NCBI GenBank assembly: GCA_963732405.1
Contig: CAVSZG010000001.1
Location: forward strand, 2,790,001 to 2,854,000
Length of the DNA: 64,000 nucleotides
Direction: 5' to 3'
Source of the DNA: JAUIAI01 sp963732405
GTDB taxonomy: Bacteria; Pseudomonadota; Gammaproteobacteria; Burkholderiales; Burkholderiaceae_E
In this document: positions 36,399 to 43,751 of the stretch, in pieces
How positions within the stretch are numbered: position 1 is the stretch's first letter
Layout: every line of letters starts with the position of its first letter
The notes under the pieces: generated by a model
Database searches by the model: none
What the model was told of the DNA's origin: nothing
The model's input: only the letters and a program-made list of their open reading frames with translations
Program-made: the position numbers and the translations under genes

Positions 36399-36689
36399 CT
36401 AGCGCGCGCCCGCGCCGGTGATCACCAGCGCCGGTGGCGGTGGTGGTGGCTCACGGAAACTCTTGTAGTAGCGGTCCATGCTCTCGCGGGCCGCACGCCC
36501 ATCGAGCCCCTCTACCTTACGCGCCTGGTTCTGCACCGGCGCCTCCGGATTGGCGGTCTGCTGGGCACGTAGTGCCGGTAACGTCAGGCCATAGCTGGCA
36601 TCGAAATCGGGGTTGGGACTAGCGCACGCGCCCAGCAACAAGAGGCCTGTGGCGGCGGTCACCCGTCCCAAGGTGAATCGGGTTCTCAT
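36399..36689 (-). CDS. Small tad-locus lipoprotein
   Basis: 96 residues: signal peptide with lipobox LGAC followed by ASPNPDFDASYG, then a polar stretch (RAARESMDRYYKSFREPPPP) ending in a proline run. Small lipoproteins with the MDRYYKSF motif occur at this place in tad loci of other Betaproteobacteria; a role with the RcpA secretin, like that of RcpB or CpaD, is plausible but not shown. It starts 13 bases after rcpA ends. Confidence 0.75.
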   Translation of the reverse strand: MRTRFTLGRVTAATGLLLLGACASPNPDFDASYGLTLPALRAQQTANPEAPVQNQARKVEGLDGRAARESMDRYYKSFREPPPPPPALVITGAGAR

Positions 36690-36702
36690 CGTCGTCTCCG
36701 GG

Positions 36703-38334
36703 TCATTTCATGATCATGCCGCCCGCGCGGCGTTGTCTCAACTGGGCCTGGGCTTCTTGCGGGACTTCGGCGCCTGTCTTGCCCCATAGCATGAGCGTGT
36801 TGCGGTCCGGTTCGCCCACAGCGTCGGTCGGCAGGCCGAAGTCAGGCGGCAGAGGCGTAACCAATCGGGGGGTGATGATGAACACCAGTTCGGTTTTTTC
36901 CGACTGGTACTCGGTACTCCGGAACAGGGCACCCAGGATCGGCAGTTCGCCAAGCCACGGCAGGCCACGCACCGTGGCGGCGGTGTTGGATTTGAGCAGA
37001 CCACCGATGGCAAAGCTCTGGCCGTCGTAGAGTTGTACCGTCGTTGCCGCGCGGCGCCTGGTGATCAGCGGGAACACCGAGTTGACACCCGAGGCCACGT
37101 TGGACAAGCCCAAGCCCTCTCGCGCCAGCTCCGACACCTCGGGCGCTACCTTGAGGTTGATGCGTCCGTCGTTCAGCACCGTGGGCGTGAATTTGAGACC
37201 GACCCCGAACTCTTTCTCTTCGAGGCCGATTTCCGTTACCCCGTCTGCCGAGCGCCGCGAAACTGGAATCAGGATTGCGCCGCCGGCGAGGAAGCTGCCT
37301 TCCTGACCGCTAATGGCCATGACATTGGGTTCGGCCAGAAGGCGTACCAGGCCGTCGCGCTTTTCAGCGTCGATATCGACGAGATAGCCGTCCTGGGAAT
37401 TGCCGATCGTCGCGCGGCCACCGGTGGAACCGAAGGTCGGTGGCACTCTGTCACCGACGGGAACACTCCCCACTCCGCGCCCGAACAGAAAGTCAGTCAG
37501 GACACCATAGGCGAAGCTTCGGGTGGCACCCGAGAAATTAAGCCCGATCCCCAACTGGTCGAGTATGTTCTTGGAAATTTCCGCGACCTTCACCTCAAGC
37601 ATTACCTGATGCCCTGCGCGTACCGACAGCATGTTCACCACCCGTGCGAGCAACGGCGCGCCGCCCGCATCGGCCAGTGCGCCGGCGCTGGTGGCGCCTG
37701 CATTCGTCTGGCCGAACCCCTGCTGATACGAAGCACGCACGTAGGCATTGGCGATGTCCACCGCCTGCTGCGCAGCCATGGCATCGGAGACGGTACCGCT
37801 GAGCACGACGCTGTCCGCAGCGGCCGATACTTTGATGTCGGATTCTTGCGGCAGCAATTCGCGGATGTTGGCCAGAACAGCAGCCGTGTCGATGGCCACA
37901 CTGATATCGAGCAGCACGCAGCGGCCACTCACGCCCTGCAGAATGGCGTTGGTGCTGCCGATTCGGCCGCTCACGAGGTACAGGATCTGCGGGCTCACCA
38001 TGCGGCCGTCCACGATGGCGGGGTCACCCAGGGTGCGTCGAGTGATGGGTTCGGCCAGATTCACGAGCGTCGACTTGCCGACGCTGATGCGCACATCGAT
38101 TGGCGCGGGCATCCCCCCTCCGCAGGAAGGGCTTGAGTCCGAGCCTAGGTTGGACTGATCACTGCGTAGCGGCGGCCGGGACGGCCCTGGCGCACTCAGG
38201 CCTGACTCCCGGTTGAGCAGTGCCGCGCCTTCGGCAGCCGCCTGTGCGAATGCAGCGGTGTGGACCTGCGCAAAAAACGCAAGCGCCAGAAGGCCGCGAA
38301 GCGAACGAAGGTGACCAGCGGAATACATACGCAT
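36703..38334 (-). CDS. rcpA: Tad outer-membrane secretin RcpA (CpaC)
   Basis: 543 residues: signal peptide (GLLALAFFAQVHTAAFAQ), an N-terminal secretin N-domain (VGKSTLVNLAEPITRRTLGD, then a BON-like segment VVLSGTVSDAMAAQQAVDIA), and the secretin core with VMLEVKVAEISKNILDQLG and the signature VPLITRRRAATT-like FPLITRRRAATTVQLYDG followed by GLLKSNTAATVRGLPWLGEL. It forms the outer-membrane channel for Flp pili. ATG 38334 is chosen because it gives a normal signal peptide; the longer frame would overlap cpaB. Confidence 0.95.
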   Translation of the reverse strand: MRMYSAGHLRSLRGLLALAFFAQVHTAAFAQAAAEGAALLNRESGLSAPGPSRPPLRSDQSNLGSDSSPSCGGGMPAPIDVRISVGKSTLVNLAEPITRRTLGDPAIVDGRMVSPQILYLVSGRIGSTNAILQGVSGRCVLLDISVAIDTAAVLANIRELLPQESDIKVSAAADSVVLSGTVSDAMAAQQAVDIANAYVRASYQQGFGQTNAGATSAGALADAGGAPLLARVVNMLSVRAGHQVMLEVKVAEISKNILDQLGIGLNFSGATRSFAYGVLTDFLFGRGVGSVPVGDRVPPTFGSTGGRATIGNSQDGYLVDIDAEKRDGLVRLLAEPNVMAISGQEGSFLAGGAILIPVSRRSADGVTEIGLEEKEFGVGLKFTPTVLNDGRINLKVAPEVSELAREGLGLSNVASGVNSVFPLITRRRAATTVQLYDGQSFAIGGLLKSNTAATVRGLPWLGELPILGALFRSTEYQSEKTELVFIITPRLVTPLPPDFGLPTDAVGEPDRNTLMLWGKTGAEVPQEAQAQLRQRRAGGMIMK

Positions 38335-38351
38335 CTTATTTCCAGCCTTGT

Positions 38352-39164
38352 CTAGAAGCATTCGGTCTTGCGGGACGTGCCGACCCAGGATTCCACGCAA
38401 ATTTTCTGCGGCTCCGGTGCTTTCTCGGCCACCTGGCGAACAGCCCGCACCGCCGGGGCCGGCGCAGACCGACCCATCAGCAGGTCTTCGGTAGCGCCGC
38501 TAGTGGTGCTGGCCAGGTCGTCGATACTGTTGCGCAAGACCAGCGACAGGTTGCCGACGCTGCGGGCCAGATCGATTTTTTCGGCTTCGAGCGGTGTCAC
38601 TTCCAGGGTAACGGCGTTGACGACTTTCGGCTTCGTGTTATCGGTACCGGTCTCTTGTTCGACAGCCAGCACCAGAATGCGCTCGAGCACGATCTTGGAA
38701 ATCGAGGACTGGTTCTGCCCCCCTCGCTGCGCGACATTGACCATGACGTCGACAAACGTGCCCGGCAGCGCGAATCCGGCGACTCCCACGACATTATTCA
38801 CCTTGACGGTAATTGCGCGCATGCCTTCCTTGATGATGGCCGCCATACCCCCTCGTGTGCCGGGTGCAGCCAGACGACTCTCTAGCACGGGTTCGTCGCG
38901 CGTGATACCGGTACGGGTGACACGATCTTTCAGCAGCGCCATTTCCTTGAAGGCACCGGTTGGGACATTGCCCGCGGGCCATTCGATGGTGCGCAGGTGT
39001 CGCGGTTCGATCGTTTGCCCCGCTGCAAGGTCGACGGAGGCCACCACGACCGAGTTAGTCGCAATCGTGTTCTGCGCATTGAGCCAGCGGGTTGCCAACG
39101 ACAAGGCCGAAATGCCGGCGACCAGCGACAACACCACCATGACGATGGCGCGAAAATTTCTCAT
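38352..39164 (-). CDS. cpaB: Tad assembly protein RcpC (CpaB)
   Basis: 270 residues: N-terminal membrane anchor (AIVMVVLSLVAGISALSLA), an SAF domain (VVVASVDLAAGQTIEPRHL, GITRDEPVLESRL) and the RcpC domain (AITVKVNNVVGVAGFALPG, FVDVMVNVAQ). The periplasmic protein stabilises the pilus secretin. Its start overlaps the stop of the AAA ATPase gene upstream (ATGA) and it ends 17 bases before rcpA. Confidence 0.93.
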   Translation of the reverse strand: MRNFRAIVMVVLSLVAGISALSLATRWLNAQNTIATNSVVVASVDLAAGQTIEPRHLRTIEWPAGNVPTGAFKEMALLKDRVTRTGITRDEPVLESRLAAPGTRGGMAAIIKEGMRAITVKVNNVVGVAGFALPGTFVDVMVNVAQRGGQNQSSISKIVLERILVLAVEQETGTDNTKPKVVNAVTLEVTPLEAEKIDLARSVGNLSLVLRNSIDDLASTTSGATEDLLMGRSAPAPAVRAVRQVAEKAPEPQKICVESWVGTSRKTECF

Positions 39165-40567
39165 GAAGCCTCCCTGCTTGCGTGCGCGATCGAATCGGAA
39201 AACGGCACATTGCGCATCACACTACCGTCGTCTGCATGAACAAAATAGGTATTCCATGCCCGTTGCAGCGCATGGCGCGTCATTTCCGGGCGCTGATTCT
39301 CGTAAATGGCGAAATCCTTCACTCGCCCCAGCAGATCGCGTGGATAACACGCCAGCAAGGCCTTGTCGTGGCGGGCGTGCAATTCGTCGATCATCCAGTT
39401 GAATGCGGGCGCATCGAAGGCGATATCGATTTGCTCGCAGACCTCTCGAGCGATTGCCACATAGTCATCGCGCTGAAGCGGGCCGACATAAATCTTGTAG
39501 CCAAAACGGCGCAGAAACGCCTCGTCGGCCAGTTCGGTTGGATGCAGGTTCGTCGAGAACACCACTGTCAGGTCGAACGGAACCGAGAACTTGAAGCCAT
39601 TGTGCAAGGCCAGGTAATCCTGCTGCCGGTCCAGCGGCACAATCCAGCGATTCATCAGCTCGCGCGCGCCCACCAGTTGCCGGCCGAGGTCGTCGACGAC
39701 AAACACGCCACCATTGACCTTCATGTGCGGCGGGGCCTGATAAAAGCGGGTGGTCGCATCGTATTGCAGGTCCAGCATTGGCAATGTGAGCTCTCCGCCG
39801 GTCAGGCCAAGCGGCCTCACGCAGCGAATCCAGCGTTGATCGTCGCCGCTGTCGCGCAGGCGGGCCAGACCGGGCTCGGTCTCACCGAGTATGACCTCGG
39901 TGGCAACCTTGTGCACGAGGGGGTCGAATACCTGCACGACGTCACCCGCCACGTAGATGGCGTGAGGCACCAGAACCGAACCATCCAATACCCGTGTCAA
40001 CAGTTCGGCAAGGTGTGTCTTGCCACTTCCGGCTGGACCGTAGAGCAGGATGGCCCGGCCGGAGTTCATCGCGGCGCCAATCTGGTCGGCGATACCGTCC
40101 TGAAGCGTGATATTGGCGAAAGCCGAATGAATCTGCCTGTTCGAAAACGTCATATGCGAAGCGGACTGCCGCTGCACCATATGACGGTAGTCGTCCAGCG
40201 ACACCGGGGCGGGCCCCGCATAGCCGCATCGCGTCATGAAATCCATGGCACGGCTGCGTCCACGGTCGGTGAGCTGGTATTCATTGTGCAGTTCGGTGGT
40301 ACCACCGCGCGCGATTTCCACCAGTTGTTCCGTGCGCGTCGCTTCCATCACCGTTTTGACCAGGCTGCGCGATAGGCAGACGTGCGCGGCGAGTACGGGC
40401 AAGGCTAGCCGCCCTCGCAGCATCAGCACTTTGACCAGTAACTCGATCAGGAAATCCAGCGGCAAGCCACAGGCGGCGATTTCGTTGGGAGCACGCGGAC
40501 ATGACGCCTCTAGTCGGCCTTGCGGCAGCGGCGCTGCAGCGGATTGCTGCACCAATATGGTATTCAT
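39161..40567 (-). CDS. Tad-locus AAA ATPase of unknown role
   Basis: 468 residues. The N-terminal third resembles a winged helix (FLIELLVKVLMLRGRLALPV, NEYQLTDRGRSRAMDF); the AAA core has Walker A GPAGSGKT at 177-184, Walker B VFVVDDLGRQ, a sensor VVFSTNLHPTELADEAFLRR with an arginine-finger-like end, and a lid with YPRDLLGRVKDF. Similar ATPases are found in tad loci of other Betaproteobacteria but their role is not established. It is coupled to cpaB by a four-base overlap and follows the peptidase gene by 13 bases, so it is an integral part of the operon. ATG 40567 is preferred to the upstream extension, which would overlap tadV. Confidence 0.88.
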   Translation of the reverse strand: MNTILVQQSAAAPLPQGRLEASCPRAPNEIAACGLPLDFLIELLVKVLMLRGRLALPVLAAHVCLSRSLVKTVMEATRTEQLVEIARGGTTELHNEYQLTDRGRSRAMDFMTRCGYAGPAPVSLDDYRHMVQRQSASHMTFSNRQIHSAFANITLQDGIADQIGAAMNSGRAILLYGPAGSGKTHLAELLTRVLDGSVLVPHAIYVAGDVVQVFDPLVHKVATEVILGETEPGLARLRDSGDDQRWIRCVRPLGLTGGELTLPMLDLQYDATTRFYQAPPHMKVNGGVFVVDDLGRQLVGARELMNRWIVPLDRQQDYLALHNGFKFSVPFDLTVVFSTNLHPTELADEAFLRRFGYKIYVGPLQRDDYVAIAREVCEQIDIAFDAPAFNWMIDELHARHDKALLACYPRDLLGRVKDFAIYENQRPEMTRHALQRAWNTYFVHADDGSVMRNVPFSDSIAHASREAS

Positions 40568-40580
40568 GATTGCCGCATGC

Positions 40581-41111
40581 CTAATAGAACCAGTAGAGCC
40601 ATATGCCCACAGCAATTGACGTTGGAACAGCGAACGGCACGCGATAAGCGGTGCTGTCCGCAATCGATCGGACCGCATGCCAATCCCGGTTCAGGATGGA
40701 TCCGGTGCCCGCGGCAATATTTGCTCCGAACAAATGAAGGCGACCTGTGAGCAGGGAACCCGCCAACGCAAGAATGCCGGACGAGACAAGAGCGATCGCG
40801 AGGACGGTGACGAAATCCGGCCATCCGATGGCCATGCCGACCACCAGCAACAGCTTGGAGTCGCCAGCGGCGAGCACCCTAAGCATGACTAGCGGCAGCG
40901 TGAGCAGAAGCGCGACGCCCAGCCCGGACAGGGATCTGATCAGCCCCGAGGAGCCGGCGTCGATGTAGTGTGAGAGCAAACCACCGACCAGCCCGGCGAT
41001 TACCAGCCAGTTACGGATCTTGCGATAACGGATATCCGTGTACATCGCAATCGCAAGCACACCGAACAACAAGAATAGAGGCAGCGGAAGTGGCAGTGCG
41101 GAAAAGTCCAT
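40581..41111 (-). CDS. tadV: Prepilin peptidase TadV
   Basis: 176-residue A24-type aspartic peptidase of the short Tad class without a methylase domain. The two catalytic aspartates are in AMYTDIRYRKIRN and in VLAAGDSKLLLVV; about five membrane helices surround them. It cleaves the leader of the Flp pilins and the TadE-type proteins. It lies between the pilin genes and the assembly genes, 18 bases after flp. Confidence 0.92.
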   Translation of the reverse strand: MDFSALPLPLPLFLLFGVLAIAMYTDIRYRKIRNWLVIAGLVGGLLSHYIDAGSSGLIRSLSGLGVALLLTLPLVMLRVLAAGDSKLLLVVGMAIGWPDFVTVLAIALVSSGILALAGSLLTGRLHLFGANIAAGTGSILNRDWHAVRSIADSTAYRVPFAVPTSIAVGIWLYWFY

Positions 41112-41129
41112 ATCAGGATGGCGAGCTGG

Positions 41130-41324
41130 CTAGCAACTCGTTGCACCCACGGCCGCGTTGACGCAATTGCCGACGATGGCGTTCACCGTCACGAATATGG
41201 TGCTGATGTCATATTGATTGACGCCAACAAGCACGATGCCGACGACGACTGCAACCAGTACGGCATATTCTGCCGCGGAGGCGCCATCATCTTCGCGAAG
41301 ATACTGAAGGATAAAACGGTTCAT
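41130..41324 (-). CDS. flp: Flp-family type IVb pilin
   Basis: 64 residues: short leader MNRFILQYLREDDG, cleavage expected after Gly14, then ASAAEYAVLVAVVVGIVLVG with the conserved Glu at +5 followed by Tyr (the Flp motif), and a short C-terminal tail with two cysteines (GNCVNAAVGATSC). Very similar to the pilin encoded just upstream. ATG 41324 has AGGGAG nine bases before it. Confidence 0.92.
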   Translation of the reverse strand: MNRFILQYLREDDGASAAEYAVLVAVVVGIVLVGVNQYDISTIFVTVNAIVGNCVNAAVGATSC

Positions 41325-41457
41325 GGGCCTCATCTCCCTGCTGGCAACAACATTTGGATCGTGCTCACTGGTCATCATGATCGATCTGAAAGGTCGTGGA
41401 CCGGAACTGACGCAAATAGTCGCGCCAATTCCGGGTTCACAGATATTCAGGCAACTA

Positions 41458-41661
41458 TCAGCAACCCGTGGCGCCTGCCGCCGCGTTGACGCAGTTAGTG
41501 ACCTTGTTTGATACGGTGGTGAAAATCGTGTTCAAGTCGTACTGATTGACGGCCACCAGGACGATACCGACGACCACCGCCACCAGCACCGCGTACTCAG
41601 CAGCCGACGCGCCATCTTCGTCGCAAACATAGGAAAGGACGAACTGTTTGAAATTTGCCAT
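41458..41661 (-). CDS. flp: Flp-family type IVb pilin
   Basis: 67 residues: leader MANFKQFVLSYVCDEDG, cleavage after Gly17, then the same ASAAEYAVLVAVVVGIVLV segment as the second pilin and a tail ending NCVNAAAGATGC. Perfect AGGAGG before the ATG, stronger than that of the other copy, suggesting this is the major pilin. It is the first gene of the tad operon, separated from the second pilin by 133 bases, so the main promoter should be upstream of 41661. Confidence 0.93.
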   Translation of the reverse strand: MANFKQFVLSYVCDEDGASAAEYAVLVAVVVGIVLVAVNQYDLNTIFTTVSNKVTNCVNAAAGATGC

Positions 41662-42599
41662 GGTTTTAAACCTCCTGAGATTGGAAAGATACGAGCTGCA
41701 AACACAGCTTCGATAAGGACAAGAGGCATGACATACGGGCGCCCCTGCCATACGTTGACGACTTTTTAATGCACAGAACGGATACACACTTCGCCGACCA
41801 GATCGACGTCAGATGATGTCTGGCTAGTGAAACGAAGCGAATTCCCCTTCGACCATGTCGCGCTGAAAAACTCGAACGGCACGGACAGAGAAGACGTTAT
41901 TTCACAACTGGTTACTGCGCAAGCAGCGCGTCATGGGAATTGAACATTAGTTCACAGTTTCTACAAGCCCGTTTCGGCCAGCCGAAATAACCTCTTTTGG
42001 GGATTGCGAAAGCATGCAATATGTACACACCCTACGGACGAAGCGCTGCAATTGAAGTGCATCGAGCAAATAGGGGAGATGGCACCGTGCTCACAAGTGG
42101 CTGCAGCTTGCGCCTACAACTACATGTTTAAATTGACGAAAACATGGGGTCGGTGCGGGAGGCTGTTCAGCCTATTGCGAGAATCTCCTCCCAAAAAAAG
42201 GGGCACTGTGCTTCCGATACGTTCCCGCCGAACCGAAGCCCCTCCGTCGAACTTGGCGCGAAATTTCCTAAACGTGGCCTTTTCAGCCGTCAAGTAAACT
42301 GACAAGTCATCCCGACATTAATTTGCAAATGCTTGTCAAATTAGCCGAAATCGGTGTCAGGTCGTACCTGCATGGGTCGCCGCCGGTCACCGTGGGTCGG
42401 CCGATCGTCGGGTTTTTGCGAGGTGCGCGAAGCTCAAATTGCGATCCAGAGTCGGTTCGACGGTGAGTTGACATTCGAACGTATCGGCGGGCCAAACAGC
42501 CCAGCATGAGGACGCAAAAATCCCCCCCCCCCCCCGGCGAAAGCACCATTGCCGTGAAGTGCCAGGATGCTGCGCCACCTGTCGTTGCCCAGACATGCA
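41662..42599. other. Non-coding region upstream of the tad operon
   Basis: Nearly 1 kb without a credible gene. The left part should hold the tad promoter; AT-rich tracts are seen at 41760-41770 and 41900-42010. A small hairpin TTTCGG-CCAG-CCGAAA lies at 41972-41987, and A-rich CCCAAAAAAAGGGG near 42190. Short frames at 42004-42297 and 42506-42709 have no family resemblance. The right part contains the C14 tract and the start of a methyltransferase remnant. Confidence 0.45.
42522..42535 (+). repeat. Homopolymer of 14 C
   Basis: Uninterrupted run of fourteen C, by far the longest mononucleotide tract in the window. It lies about 70 bases upstream of the methyltransferase remnant. Such tracts slip during replication and sequencing; the length given here should be treated with care. 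Confidence 0.9.
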
Positions 42600-42905
42600 C
42601 CGGAGGTGCCGGCGGACGGGTTCGATTTCGTGACCTGTTTCGACTGCCTGCACGACATGGGCGATCCGGTCGGCACGGCAGCCCATGTCAAGTCGATCCT
42701 GAAGCCTGACGGAAATTGGAGGATCGTCGCGCCAATGGCCGGCGACCGCGTCGAGGACAATCTGAATCCTGTCGAGCGCCGGTCCTGCAGCGCATCGACC
42801 TGGTATGCCTGCCGACGACCCTGAGCCAGGAGACAGGCACCGAAGCTTCGGCGGATGCCGGAATTACGCGCGCAGACGCGCACCATGAACCTGGAGCAAT
42901 TGCGC
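42600..42905 (+). pseudogene. Decayed SAM-dependent methyltransferase fragment
   Basis: One frame reads PADGFDFVTCFDCLHDMGDP, then HVKSILKPDGNWRIVAPMAG and DRVEDNLNPV, the C-terminal half of a class I methyltransferase. After NPV the similarity moves to another frame (RIDLVCLPTTLSQETGTE), and near 42845 to a third (RAQTRTMNLEQLRA). The N-terminal SAM-binding half is absent. At least two frameshifts and truncation make this a remnant. Its end overlaps the 3' end of xdhC on the other strand. Confidence 0.75.
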
Positions 42906-43751
42906 GCAAACGGCTACCGCAATGACTTCGGGTGTTTTGGCATCGATGCCGGTTATGCCGATCGGGCAGCACATTCGATCGAGTGCGGTGGGCGCTATCC
43001 CCCGTTGTGCAAGGCGTCTGCGGAATTGCTCGCGCTTGGTTGCCGAACCGATCAGACCCATGAAGCCAGCATCGCCGCGCCGCAAGATCGCCTCGCAAAT
43101 GCGCAGATCGAGGTCATGACTGTGCGTCATCACCAGGAAAAAAGCGCCGGGCGGCGCGCCCGATACCTCGGCCGTCACGTCATCATCGTGGGCCACTCCG
43201 ATTCGATTGATGAGGGCGGCACCCGGGCCTCCGGTTAATCCAAACTCAACAGCGCCGGCATCGGAATGCAACAGTGCCTCACGTACATCCACCCAGTCGA
43301 CGACCACATCCAGGGACCTGAGTTGGGCCACCAAGGCCTGTCCGACATGCCCGGCACCATGTAGTTGCAGATGGAACAGCGGTTCGGGCTCTGCCCAGGC
43401 GCGCAGGCTGGCGGCATCGAGTCGGCGAAATCCCACGGTGACCGCGCCGCCGCAACATTGGCCCAGGGATGGCCCCAGGGCGAAGTGCTCGGTGATCATC
43501 TCGTCGGTGGCACCGCCAGACCCGTTACCGGGTATCGTGCCCTGATCCAGCAGAGCTCTGGCGCACGCGATCGAGCGGGCTTCCAGGTGTCCGCCGCCAA
43601 TCGTGCCCAAGGACTGGTGCGCACTCACGATCATGGTTGCACCAATCTCGCGGGGGACTGAACCGCCCGTCTGCATGACCTGTACCAGAATCGCGTGGCG
43701 TCCTTCTGCGCACCAGCGCATGGCCAGTGCTCGAAGCTGGCGTTCGGTCAT
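42864..43751 (-). CDS. xdhC: Xanthine dehydrogenase accessory protein XdhC
   Basis: 295 residues. The N-terminal XdhC/CoxI domain contains RHAILVQVMQTGGSVPREIG and IGGGHLEARSIACARALL; the C-terminal Rossmann domain contains HLQLHGAGHVGQALVAQL and FMGLIGSATKREQFRRRL. XdhC binds molybdenum cofactor, aids its sulfuration and hands it to XdhB. ATG 43751 overlaps the stop of xdhB by four bases. Confidence 0.94.
   Translation of the reverse strand: MTERQLRALAMRWCAEGRHAILVQVMQTGGSVPREIGATMIVSAHQSLGTIGGGHLEARSIACARALLDQGTIPGNGSGGATDEMITEHFALGPSLGQCCGGAVTVGFRRLDAASLRAWAEPEPLFHLQLHGAGHVGQALVAQLRSLDVVVDWVDVREALLHSDAGAVEFGLTGGPGAALINRIGVAHDDDVTAEVSGAPPGAFFLVMTHSHDLDLRICEAILRRGDAGFMGLIGSATKREQFRRRLAQRGIAPTALDRMCCPIGITGIDAKTPEVIAVAVCAQLLQVHGARLRA

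Noticed and set aside
37033..38136. 367-residue frame antisense to rcpA
   Set aside because: Shadow frame of the secretin gene, which shows all family motifs.
39182..40375. 397-residue frame antisense to the tad AAA ATPase
   Set aside because: Shadow frame; the ATPase strand has Walker motifs and coupled overlaps with its neighbours.
42522..42535. C14 tract as a phase-variation switch
   Set aside because: No intact gene is controlled by it; the nearby methyltransferase is already broken.
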